Source: Phycicoccus sp. Soil802 (GTDB lineage: Bacteria; Actinomycetota; Actinomycetes; Actinomycetales; Dermatophilaceae). From it: DNA of 64,000 nt. Made by a program: the position numbers and the translations under genes. The notes below the pieces were generated by a model. That model saw nothing but the letters and a program-made list of their open reading frames with translations. It was not told the DNA's origin and made no database searches. The stretch is taken from the NCBI RefSeq assembly GCF_001429605.1, contig NZ_LMSS01000003.1, positions 372,001-436,000 of the forward strand, read 5' to 3'. Below, piece by piece: positions 27,005 through 35,083 of this stretch. Positions within the stretch are counted from its first letter, which is position 1. The number at the start of each line of letters is the position of its first letter.

Positions 27005-27823
27005 ATGAGCCGGGAGCCTGAGATGACTGCGACACCCCTGACCGCCGACGCCCCCGTGGCGTCCACCACGCGCGCTGCCGCCGCCCGGGTCGTGAACCTG
27101 CACAAGGTCTACGGCAAGGGGGAGGCCGAGGTCCGCGCCCTCGACGGGGTCAGCGTCGACCTGGCCCGCGGGGAGTTCACCGCGATCATGGGGCCGTCCG
27201 GGTCCGGCAAGTCGACGATGATGCACTGCGCGGCCGGCCTCGACGCCGTGACCAGCGGTGAGGTCTACATCGGCGACGTCGACATCACCCGGCTCAAGGA
27301 CAAGGCCCTGACCACCCTGCGCCGCGACCGGATCGGGTTCGTCTTCCAGTCCTTCAACCTCATCCCGACCCTCAACGCGGAGGAGAACATCCTCCTGCCC
27401 CTGGCGATCGCAGGGCGCAAGGCCGACCCGGCCTGGTTCGACACCGTGATCCAGACCGTCGGGCTGCGCGACCGGCTCAGCCACCGACCGAACGAGCTCT
27501 CGGGTGGTCAGCAGCAGCGGGTCGCCTGCGCGCGTGCCCTGGTGAGCAAGCCCGAGATCGTCTTCGCCGACGAGCCCACGGGCAACCTCGACTCGACGTC
27601 CGGCGCCGAGGTGCTCGGCTTCCTGCGGCGCAGCGTCGACGAGTTCGGGCAGACCATCGTCATGGTCACCCACGACCCGGTCGCCGCCGCCCACACCGAC
27701 CGGGTGGTCTTCCTCGCGGACGGCCGCGTCGTCGACGAGATGCGTGAGCCGACCGCGGACAAGATCCTCGAGCGGATGAAGCGCCTCGACGTGCGGATCC
27801 AGCCCGACCCGGCAGGCGCCTGA
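27005..27823 (+). CDS. ABC transporter ATP-binding protein (MacB/LolD type)
   Basis: A 272-residue ATPase. It has Walker A GPSGSGKST, Q-loop FVFQSFNLIPTLNAEEN, signature LSGGQQQRVACARAL, Walker B IVFADEPTGNLD and the switch histidine in VMVTHDP. The LNAEEN and TGNLD features are typical of the MacB/LolD/FtsE mechanotransmission group rather than importers. ATG 27005 is annotated; ATG 27023, with GGGAG upstream, is an equally plausible start. The permease begins 2 bp after the stop. The direct-repeat box upstream suggests two-component control. Confidence 0.95.
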   Translation: MSREPEMTATPLTADAPVASTTRAAAARVVNLHKVYGKGEAEVRALDGVSVDLARGEFTAIMGPSGSGKSTMMHCAAGLDAVTSGEVYIGDVDITRLKDKALTTLRRDRIGFVFQSFNLIPTLNAEENILLPLAIAGRKADPAWFDTVIQTVGLRDRLSHRPNELSGGQQQRVACARALVSKPEIVFADEPTGNLDSTSGAEVLGFLRRSVDEFGQTIVMVTHDPVAAAHTDRVVFLADGRVVDEMREPTADKILERMKRLDVRIQPDPAGA

Positions 27824-27825
27824 CC

Positions 27826-30366
27826 ATGTTGCGGGCCAGCTGGAAGAGCCTGCTCGGCCGCAAGCTGCGGCTGTTCATGAGCGCCTTCGCCATCATCCTC
27901 GGGGTCTCGTTCGTCTCGGGGTCGTTCATCTTCACCGACACCCTGAGCCGGGCCTTCGACGGCATCGTCAACACCGTGGGCGAGGTCGTCGTCCGGCCCG
28001 ACACCGCGAGCAGTGACTTCGACTCCGGACCCACGTCCAAGACCGTGCCGGGCAGCCTCGTGCAGACCCTGTCGGGGCTGCCCGACGTGGCCCGCGCCGA
28101 CGGCAACGTCACCGACCCCACCACGTTCGTCGTGTCCAAGAAGGGCAAGCTGATCGGCGGTGGTGGCCCACCCGGGCTCGGCCTCTCGTGGAACGACGCC
28201 CCGACCACCGGTGGTGAGCCACCGGCGACGATCGCCGAAGGGCACTGGCCGAACACGTCGGGTGAGGTGGTGCTCGACACCGGCACCGCCCGCCGGGCCG
28301 ACTACGTCGTGGGCGACACCGTCACCCTGGTGACCAGCGGTGCGAAGCCGAAGGTCACCGCCACCCTCGTCGGGCTGGCCGAGTTCAAGGGCGGGACGGT
28401 CGGGGCGACGCTCGCCTTCTTCGACACCAAGACCGCCCAGGACCTCTATTACGGCGGCAAGGACGAGTTCTCGGACGTCTGGGTGACGGCCAAGGACGGC
28501 ACCAGTCCTGAGGACCTCGCAGCCAGCATCCAGTCCGCACTGCCCAAGGGTTTCGAGGCCGTGACGGGCGCGTCCGTGGCCAAGGAGCAGGCGACCGGCA
28601 TCAACCAGGCGCTCTCCTTCATCAACATCTTCCTGCTCGTCTTCGCCGGGATCGCCCTGTTCGTCGGGTCGTTCCTCATCATCAACACCTTCTCGATCCT
28701 CGTGGCGCAGCGCAGCCGTGAGCTCGCGATGCTGCGAGCCCTCGGCGCGGGGCGGCGACAGGTGACCGGGTCGGTGCTGTTCGAGGCCTTCGTCGTCGGG
28801 CTGGTCGGGTCGACCGTCGGCCTGGGCGCGGGGTTCCTCCTCGCGCTCGGCATCCAGGCGCTCTTCGCGCGCTTCGGCCTCGACCTCAGCGGATCGCCGC
28901 TCGTCTTCCAGCCGAGCACCGCCCTCATCGCGTATGCCGTGGGCATGGTCGTGACGATGCTGGCCGCCTACCTGCCCGCTCGCCGCGCAGGCAAGATGCC
29001 CCCGGTGGCAGCCATGCGCGACGACATCGCGCTGCCGGAGGCGACCCTGCACCGGCGCATCTGGATCGGCTCGGTGCTGTTCGTCATCGGGCTCTGGAAC
29101 ACCTTCCTCGGCGCCTTCACGCCGATCGACCACTCGTCCTACTGGGTGGGCTCCGGGGTGTTCGCGCTGGTGATGGCCGCGATCCTCACGAGTCCCGTCG
29201 TGGGCCGGCCGGTCATCCACCTGCTGGGCCTGGCCTACCGCCGGCTGTTCGGCGCGGTGGGGTTGATGGCTGAGCAGAACGCGACCCGCAACCCTCGTCG
29301 CACCGCGGCGACGGCGTCCGCCCTGATGATCGGGCTGACCCTCGTGGCGATGATGTCGGTCTTCGGCGCCTCCGCGAAGGCCAGCGTCGACAAGTCGATC
29401 AACGAGAACTTCGCCGCCGACTACGTGGTCTCCAACGCGATCGGCCAGCCGTTCTCGACGACGGTCACCCGTGACGTCGCCGCCGTCCCGGGCGTCGCGG
29501 TGGTCAGCCCGATGCGCTACCTCGGGGTCTCGGTCAACGGCGACAGGGGCTTCGCAGCTGCTGTGGACCCGGTCGCCCTCGGCAAAGCCGTGCCGATCGA
29601 CTTCACCAGTGGCTCGCTGGCCGCGTTGAAGCCGGGCACCCTCCTGCTCTCGGACGACCGCGCCACCACGCTGGGTGTGTCGGTCGGCAGCAAGGTCGAC
29701 ACCGACATCTCGGGCACCAAGGGGACGGCCACGGTCGTCGGCGTCTTCAAGAGCACCGCGGCCCTGCCCAACTCGATCATCGTCACGCTGACCGACGCCG
29801 ACGCTGCGGGGGTGCCCCAGCAGGACAGCGCCGCCTTCGTGGTGCGGTCCCCGGGGGCCGACCCCAAAGCGGTCGAGGCAGGCATCGAGAAGGTCATCGC
29901 AGACCTGCCGTCGGTCACGCTCAAGAACCAGGACGAGTTCGCCGCGGAGCAGCGGGCTCCGATCGACCAGCTGCTCTACATCATCTACGCGCTGCTCGGC
30001 CTGGCTGTGGTGATCGCCGTCCTCGGCATCATCAACACCCTCGCGCTGTCGGTGATCGAGCGGACCCGGGAGATCGGGCTGCTCCGGGCGGTGGGACTGA
30101 GCCGGCGACAGCTGCGGACCATGCTGCGGCTGGAGTCGGTCGCGATCGCCCTGCTCGGCGCGGTGCTCGGGGTCGCCCTCGGCCTCGCCGCCGGGTGGGC
30201 GCTGCAGCGCAGCCTCGCCGACGAAGGGATCGACGTGTTGTCGATCCCTGGCGGCCAGCTGGCGATCTTCGTGGTGCTGGCCGGGATCGTGGGTGTGCTC
30301 GCGGCCCTGTGGCCCGGGCGACGGGCCGCCCGGCTCGACGTCCTCAAGGCCATCACGACCGAGTAG
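27826..30366 (+). CDS. FtsX-like ABC permease (MacB-type, double FtsX)
   Basis: An 846-residue membrane protein. An N-terminal helix (FMSAFAIILGVSFVSGSFIF) is followed by a ~230-residue extracytoplasmic domain. The first FtsX block (residues ~260-390) includes SRELAMLRALGAGRRQV. After a central helix pair and a second outer domain comes a second FtsX block with ERTREIGLLRAVGLSRRQLRTMLRLES. Such double-FtsX permeases pair with the preceding ATPase to extract or export lipoproteins, peptides or antibiotics by mechanotransmission. Cargo unknown. A large hairpin at 30401 ends the operon. Confidence 0.94.
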   Translation: MLRASWKSLLGRKLRLFMSAFAIILGVSFVSGSFIFTDTLSRAFDGIVNTVGEVVVRPDTASSDFDSGPTSKTVPGSLVQTLSGLPDVARADGNVTDPTTFVVSKKGKLIGGGGPPGLGLSWNDAPTTGGEPPATIAEGHWPNTSGEVVLDTGTARRADYVVGDTVTLVTSGAKPKVTATLVGLAEFKGGTVGATLAFFDTKTAQDLYYGGKDEFSDVWVTAKDGTSPEDLAASIQSALPKGFEAVTGASVAKEQATGINQALSFINIFLLVFAGIALFVGSFLIINTFSILVAQRSRELAMLRALGAGRRQVTGSVLFEAFVVGLVGSTVGLGAGFLLALGIQALFARFGLDLSGSPLVFQPSTALIAYAVGMVVTMLAAYLPARRAGKMPPVAAMRDDIALPEATLHRRIWIGSVLFVIGLWNTFLGAFTPIDHSSYWVGSGVFALVMAAILTSPVVGRPVIHLLGLAYRRLFGAVGLMAEQNATRNPRRTAATASALMIGLTLVAMMSVFGASAKASVDKSINENFAADYVVSNAIGQPFSTTVTRDVAAVPGVAVVSPMRYLGVSVNGDRGFAAAVDPVALGKAVPIDFTSGSLAALKPGTLLLSDDRATTLGVSVGSKVDTDISGTKGTATVVGVFKSTAALPNSIIVTLTDADAAGVPQQDSAAFVVRSPGADPKAVEAGIEKVIADLPSVTLKNQDEFAAEQRAPIDQLLYIIYALLGLAVVIAVLGIINTLALSVIERTREIGLLRAVGLSRRQLRTMLRLESVAIALLGAVLGVALGLAAGWALQRSLADEGIDVLSIPGGQLAIFVVLAGIVGVLAALWPGRRAARLDVLKAITTE

Positions 30367-30400
30367 CCGGCCACCCGGCATACCTCCGACGGCTCCCGAC

Positions 30401-30459
30401 CCCGGGTCTTTGATGGGTTGACCACACCCTGGTGTGGACGATCGATCAAAGACTCCGGG
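30401..30459. terminator. Two-tiered hairpin terminator
   Basis: An outer stem, CCCGGgTCTTTGAT (30401-30414) with ATCAAAGAcTCCGGG (30445-30459), encloses an inner perfect stem CCACACC/GGTGTGG (30422-30428 with 30431-30437). It lies between the convergent ABC permease and WXG100 genes. Confidence 0.7.
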
Positions 30460-30474
30460 ATCGGGCGCGTCCGG

Positions 30475-30765
30475 TCAGCTGAACATGCGCAGGGTCTGGG
30501 CCTCGGTCTCGGCGTAGTGCGCGCCGGCCGCTGCCAACACCGAGCCGATCGAGTCGAGCGACGTGCGCACCTGCTTCTGGGTGCCCTGCCACTCGGAGAC
30601 GAGCGACTGGAACCGCGCCGAGGCCGAGCCGGTCCAGGCTCCCTGCAGCCCGGTCAGGCGGGCCATCATCGCCGTGACCTGGCCGTCGATCTCGGTCGAG
30701 ATGCGGGCGATGTCGCCCGAGGCGGCCTGGATGCGCTCGGTGTCCACCGTGAACTGTGCCGACAT
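30475..30765 (-). CDS. WXG100-family protein (EsxA-like), orphan
   Basis: A 96-residue helical hairpin protein of the type VII secretion substrate/partner family. The WXG motif is GAWTGSA (Trp44-Gly46), flanked by two long amphipathic helices. ATG 30765 follows AGGAGGACAACC. No second Esx gene, EccC ATPase or other type VII component is adjacent. The C-terminus (ETEAQTLRMFS) lacks a clear YxxxD/E export signal. Probably secreted by a type VII system elsewhere in the genome. Confidence 0.9.
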   Translation of the reverse strand: MSAQFTVDTERIQAASGDIARISTEIDGQVTAMMARLTGLQGAWTGSASARFQSLVSEWQGTQKQVRTSLDSIGSVLAAAGAHYAETEAQTLRMFS

Positions 30766-30887
30766 GGTTGTCCTCCTGACGAGTGCGGCGCCCCCGTGGC
30801 CTCCGCCTGTGGCGAGGCTAGGGGCGGCGCGCGGCCGGCCCGCCCGGTTGTCCACAGGCTCCCTCCGGGACGGGTAGCGTCAGGCGG

Positions 30888-31628
30888 GTGACCATCTGGA
30901 TCGACCCGCCGGCGTGGCCCGCCCATGGCCGGCTGTGGTCACACCTCGTCAGTGACACGTCCTACGACGAGCTGCACGTCTTCGCTGCGGCACAAGGGAT
31001 TCCGGCCCGTGGCTTCGAAGGCGACCACTACGACGTGCCCGAGGAGTGGTACGCCGCGCTGGTCGCTGCGGGCGCCACGCCGGTGGACGGCCGTGAGGTC
31101 GTGCGGATCCTCCAGCGCAGCGGCCTGCGCATCCAGAAGCGTCGGCACGAGCGGGTCGTCCGGGCTGTCCCCGACGCACCGTGGCTGCCGCCGGGTTCCC
31201 GGGCCGACGTGATCGCATCGCGCCAGGACGATGCGCCGGCCAACACGGTGGTGGTGCGCCTTGTGCTGCTGCGCGGACCCGACCTCCTCGTCGTGGAGCG
31301 CCCCGACGGTGGTGCCGACCTCCCCTCGCGACGGGTCGGTGACGGCTCCGTGCCCGAGGCCGTGGGCGAGCTGGTCCGCGAGCTGCTGGGCAGCCCGGCC
31401 GCGCTGGCGCCGCACCTGGTGGGCTACGTCCGCAACACGGTGCCGACGCCCGACGACGGCTACCCGTGGCCGACGCCGAAGGCCTGCTTCGCCGTCTTCG
31501 CGGACCGCATCCTCGAGTCCGACGACGCTTCAGTCGGCACCTGGCGCGGCTGGTCGGACGCGACCGCCGAGCTGTCGGGTCGGCACTGGTGGCCCCTCGT
31601 CGACCACCTCGACCGGGTGGCCCGGTGA
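30888..31628 (+). CDS. DUF4031 domain fused to a degenerate Nudix domain
   Basis: A 246-residue protein from GTG 30888. Residues 1-85 match DUF4031 (IWIDPPAWPAHGRLWSHLVSDTSYDELHVFA ... HYDVPEEWY). The rest has the Nudix fold pattern, with a hydrophobic strand VVRLVLLRGPDLLVVERPDG and the late WWPLVDHL. However, the Nudix box is broken: the expected REUxEExGU is replaced by GELVRELLGSP, so the metal-binding glutamates are largely missing. It overlaps (GTGA) an intact Nudix gene. It may be a regulatory or substrate-binding partner of that enzyme. Confidence 0.85.
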   Translation: MTIWIDPPAWPAHGRLWSHLVSDTSYDELHVFAAAQGIPARGFEGDHYDVPEEWYAALVAAGATPVDGREVVRILQRSGLRIQKRRHERVVRAVPDAPWLPPGSRADVIASRQDDAPANTVVVRLVLLRGPDLLVVERPDGGADLPSRRVGDGSVPEAVGELVRELLGSPAALAPHLVGYVRNTVPTPDDGYPWPTPKACFAVFADRILESDDASVGTWRGWSDATAELSGRHWWPLVDHLDRVAR

Positions 31629-32140
31629 GCCGCCTGGTCGCCTCCGTCCCGGGGGCGACCTTCGCCGATGGCTCCGCGGCCGACGTCGAGCTGTGGCTGT
31701 CGGACGAACCGGTCGACGAGGAGAGCGTGTTCGTGGCCACCATGGTGGTGACGGATGCGACCGGCCGGTATGCCGTGGCCTACAGCCCGCGGCGCCGCGA
31801 GTGGAGCATCCCGGGCGGCTGGCGCGAGCCCGGGGAGTCGGTGCTCGAGTGCGCCCTGCGCGAGGTCTGGGAGGAGACCGGTCTGCGGCTGGAGCCGGGT
31901 GCCGTGCGGGTGTTCGGTCACGAGGTCTACACGCCCCGGTCGCGGCACGGTCTCTGGCCCGAGGGCGGAGGGTCGATGCAGGTCTTCCGCGCCATGCTCC
32001 CGGTGGCGGGACCGGAGCTCGTGGCGTCCGAGCCCGACGCGGTCGACCCGAGGTGGGTGAGCGCCGAGGAGTTCGAGGCCCTGGCCGGCAGCCGGTTCTG
32101 GTGGCCCCTGGTCGCCGCGGCGATGGCCGAAGGGGACTGA
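31625..32140 (+). CDS. Nudix hydrolase
   Basis: A 171-residue Nudix enzyme starting at GTG 31625, which overlaps the upstream stop. The Nudix box is intact from Gly65: GWREPGESVLECALREVWEETGLRL, with all catalytic Glu/Arg positions. It hydrolyses nucleoside diphosphates linked to another moiety, with identity not determinable here. Its C-terminus (FWWPLVAAAM) resembles that of its degenerate upstream neighbour, suggesting an old duplication. Confidence 0.93.
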   Translation: MSRLVASVPGATFADGSAADVELWLSDEPVDEESVFVATMVVTDATGRYAVAYSPRRREWSIPGGWREPGESVLECALREVWEETGLRLEPGAVRVFGHEVYTPRSRHGLWPEGGGSMQVFRAMLPVAGPELVASEPDAVDPRWVSAEEFEALAGSRFWWPLVAAAMAEGD

Positions 32141-32144
32141 GGGC

Positions 32145-32795
32145 TCAGCCGGTGAGCAGCCCGAGCTCGGCGGCAAGGTTGACGCGGGCCGCGTCCTCCC
32201 ACGACTCCCGGGCGAACTCGGTGGCGTAGATCGTCTCGCGGTCGAGGAACGGACGCAGGATCGAGGCCCGCGCCGCGCGGAACACGTCGTCGGGCACGGC
32301 GGCATACTCCTCGCGCACCTGAGCGGTGTACTCGTCGTACCGCCCGGGCGGTGCGCTGAGGATCCACAGGTCGGAGTCGTGGAAGGCGCCGGCCAGGGGC
32401 GTGCCAGTGAGCTCGTGGTCGTGGGTCGACAGCACCAGGTCGCGCACCGTCTCCACGTCCTCGCCCGGGAAGCCCAGCGCCGAGAGGTCGCGCACGGCGA
32501 GGTCGGCGCTCATGATCTCGTTCTCCCCACCCGAGCTCGTGGTGTCGTAGACGGCGTCGTGGAACCACGCCGCGATGCGGGCTAGGGCGGTCTGCCGCGC
32601 GGACACCACCCCCGCTTCCTCGAGGTCTTCGAGAGCCCAGAACATCTCCACCACGTGTCGGGCCGTGTGGTAGCGGCGGTGCTCCTCGCCCAGCCGACGC
32701 AGGAGGTCCTCCCCGACGGCCCGGACGGCGTCGGAGTGCGCTCCGGGGGCGAGCTCGGCGACGTCGAGCGTCCACCACGTGATCAGTGCCGGCAC
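32145..32795 (-). CDS. HD-domain metal-dependent phosphohydrolase
   Basis: A 216-residue HD-superfamily protein. The metal ligands are in RRYHTARHVVEM, AAWFHDAVYD and LVLSTHDHE, followed by DSDLWILSAPPGRYDEYTAQVREEY, a pattern shared with predicted 'HD/PDEase' proteins found widely in Gram-positive bacteria. GTG 32795 is chosen for lack of a better start. It ends 5 bp from the convergent Nudix stop. Substrate unknown. Confidence 0.88.
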   Translation of the reverse strand: MPALITWWTLDVAELAPGAHSDAVRAVGEDLLRRLGEEHRRYHTARHVVEMFWALEDLEEAGVVSARQTALARIAAWFHDAVYDTTSSGGENEIMSADLAVRDLSALGFPGEDVETVRDLVLSTHDHELTGTPLAGAFHDSDLWILSAPPGRYDEYTAQVREEYAAVPDDVFRAARASILRPFLDRETIYATEFARESWEDAARVNLAAELGLLTG

Positions 32796-32824
32796 GAGCG
32801 CGATTCTGGCAGAGATCGCGGCCG

Positions 32825-34846
32825 TCAGGCGGGACCCAGCTGGGCGGGTAGCGATTCGGCGTGCACGACGGTGAGGGCCGAGACCGCTCGCGTGAGCACG
32901 ACATAGAGGCGTCGGAGGCCGGTGCGCTCGTCGGGCTCGGCCGCGGCGATGGCGGCCGGCTCGACCACGACGACCCGGTCGAACTCCAGTCCCTTGGCCA
33001 CCGTCGCCGGGACCACGTCGACCTGGTGGTCGATGTCGCCGTGGTCCTGGCCGAGCACGCCGTGGTCGATCCCGTTGCGCTGCAACGAGGCTGACAGGGC
33101 CTCGACCATGGCATCGGGTGCGATGACCCCGATCGAGCCCGGCTCCGCGAGCTCCGCAGCGACTACCCGGGCGACCTGGTCGTGCAGGGTGGCGGCGTCG
33201 GTCGCCACGAGGTCGAGCCGGCCGGGGTTGTCGCGCACCGAGACCGGGGTGCCGAGCCCGGGCGCCATGTGGGGGAGCAGCTGGGCGGCGTACTCGATGA
33301 CACTGGCGGGCACGCGGAAGCCCCGGTCGAGCACCTCGACGTGGCTGCCGGGCTTGCCCAGGTGGTGCAGGGACGACTCCCACGAGTCGGTCGCCCACGG
33401 CGTGGTGCCCTGGGCGATGTCGCCGAGGACTGTTGCCGCGCCGGTGGAACAGCGCCGACCCACGGCGCGCAGCTGCATGGGGGAGAGGTCCTGCGCCTCG
33501 TCGAGCACGACGTGACCGAGGGAGGGGGTGCGGGCGATGTGGTCGCCGAGCTCGTCCAGCAGCACGGTGTCGGCCCGCGACCACTTGGCGGATCCCTGGG
33601 TGCGAGGTGGGTTGTCCCACACCAGGATCCGCCGCTCGTCGTCGCTCAGCAGGTCCGACGAGTGGCGCTCCAGCTCGGCGGGGTCCGACAGGAGGGAGAA
33701 GAGCACAGCCTTGGCGTCGAGCGCCGGCCAGAGCGTGGTGACGTACTTCTTCACCACCGCGGAGCGCGCGACCTGGTCCTGCACGCGGTCGTCGGGGGAG
33801 TCGCCGGATCCCTCCATCTTCAACAGGACCGCGTGGGCGAGCCGCTGCGGGAGCATCTGCCGGGCCGCGTCGTAGCGCACGCCGCGGGACCGCAGCTCGT
33901 CGAGGATCTCGTTGACCTCGTATGCCGGCACCCGCCACTTGCGCACGCCGCGCGGCACCACGAGCGGCTCGGTCGCAGGCTGCACGGCCGACCACACGGC
34001 ATACCGGAGCACCTCGGCGAGCCGTGCGTCGCCCTTGAGGACCGCGGTCTCGGTGGGGTCGGTCCCCCGGACCGGAACGGAGGCGACCAGCTCCTCGATG
34101 GTGGTGTGGCCGACGGCGACCTCGCCGAGGGCCGGCAGCACCGCGCCGATGTGCTCGAGGAAGGCGCGGTTGGGTCCGATGACGAGGACGCCGGAGCGGG
34201 CCAGCCGGTCACGGAACGCATAGAGCAGCCAGGCCGCTCGGTGCAGGCCGACGGCGGTCTTGCCCGTGCCCGGGGCGCCCTGGACGCAGATGGTCTGCTC
34301 GGCGCCGGCCCGGACGATCTCGTCCTGCTCGGGCTGGATGGTGGCCACGATGTCGCGCATCGGCCCCACGCGCGGGCGCTCGATCTCCTCGGCGAGGATC
34401 TGGCTGCGGACGTCGTGCTCGGCGCGGTCCTGGAGGTGCTCGTCCTCGTAGGCAGTGATCGCGCCACGGTCGAGCCCAAACCGTCGCCGCAGGACCACGC
34501 CCATCGGCTCGGTGCGCGAGGCCCGGTAGAAGGCGGTCGACATGCCCGCCCGCCAGTCGATGACGAGCGGGTCGCCGTCGGTGTCGGCGACGTGGCGTCG
34601 ACCGATGTACCAGCGCTCGTCCGTATCGGTGTCGATCCGCCCGAAGAAGAGGGTGGTCGAGGGGTCGTCCTGGAGGGACGCGGCCCGCAGGTGGAGGGTT
34701 CGGGCCAGGTGCTCCGCCGAGATCGGGTCGTGGGCCTGGACCTTGAGCGAGAGGGTCTGCTCCCGCATCGCGGCGAGGGCCTCGCGGGCCGCCCCGAGGT
34801 AGTCCTGCTCACGCTTCAGTTCCGGAGTGGGGGCGGTAGCAGACAC
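32825..34846 (-). CDS. HelD/HelR-type UvrD-like ATPase (RNA-polymerase recycling factor)
   Basis: A 673-residue SF1-like ATPase. An N-terminal coiled coil (LKREQDYLGAAREALAAMREQTLSLK) precedes the ATPase. Walker A is CVQGAPGTGKTAVGLHRAAWLLY and the Walker B region is GHVVLDEAQDLSPMQLRAVGRR. C-terminal helicase motifs include VPATVAKGLEFDRVVVVEP and LYVVLTRA. Actinobacterial HelD proteins bind stalled RNA polymerase and release DNA and RNA; the HelR subgroup also displaces rifamycins. Subgroup membership cannot be fixed by eye. Starts at GTG 34846. Confidence 0.92.
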   Translation of the reverse strand: MSATAPTPELKREQDYLGAAREALAAMREQTLSLKVQAHDPISAEHLARTLHLRAASLQDDPSTTLFFGRIDTDTDERWYIGRRHVADTDGDPLVIDWRAGMSTAFYRASRTEPMGVVLRRRFGLDRGAITAYEDEHLQDRAEHDVRSQILAEEIERPRVGPMRDIVATIQPEQDEIVRAGAEQTICVQGAPGTGKTAVGLHRAAWLLYAFRDRLARSGVLVIGPNRAFLEHIGAVLPALGEVAVGHTTIEELVASVPVRGTDPTETAVLKGDARLAEVLRYAVWSAVQPATEPLVVPRGVRKWRVPAYEVNEILDELRSRGVRYDAARQMLPQRLAHAVLLKMEGSGDSPDDRVQDQVARSAVVKKYVTTLWPALDAKAVLFSLLSDPAELERHSSDLLSDDERRILVWDNPPRTQGSAKWSRADTVLLDELGDHIARTPSLGHVVLDEAQDLSPMQLRAVGRRCSTGAATVLGDIAQGTTPWATDSWESSLHHLGKPGSHVEVLDRGFRVPASVIEYAAQLLPHMAPGLGTPVSVRDNPGRLDLVATDAATLHDQVARVVAAELAEPGSIGVIAPDAMVEALSASLQRNGIDHGVLGQDHGDIDHQVDVVPATVAKGLEFDRVVVVEPAAIAAAEPDERTGLRRLYVVLTRAVSALTVVHAESLPAQLGPA

Positions 34847-35083
34847 AAGGGTCTACCTTGCCACCGAGTCGGCACCGCGTCGAACGGTTTTGGGTCCGTT
34901 CCCGGTCGCCGGAGGCTCTTGGCGACGTCCGGTGGTGGGGCGTGGGGATGGCTCGGAAGAACTACTTTCCCTCGTTGGGTAGTAAAAAGTCGGTAAAGCC
35001 GGTGTTTGCCTCGACTTCCTTGCGCCAGAGTCATCCCCGATCGCCACCGCCTGGGGGATGGCGCCTGGGTTTTCGGGGGAAGT

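Noticed and set aside
27508..30381. A very long open frame antisense to the ABC permease
   Set aside because: Its composition is the Arg/Gly/Asp/His-rich type produced by reading GC-rich genes backwards. The sense strand encodes a complete, motif-bearing transporter. Similar antisense frames opposite groEL, the RHS gene and the transglycosylase were rejected on the same grounds.
30475..30765. Possible type VII secretion locus around the WXG100 gene
   Set aside because: Only one WXG100 gene is present; no EccC-type ATPase, mycosin, EccD channel or second Esx partner is in the window.
34847..35083. Riboswitch or regulatory RNA before the RHS gene
   Set aside because: The stretch contains AT-richer DNA (GTAGTAAAAAGTCGGTAAAG) suited to a promoter, but I see no convincing conserved structure or known riboswitch motif.
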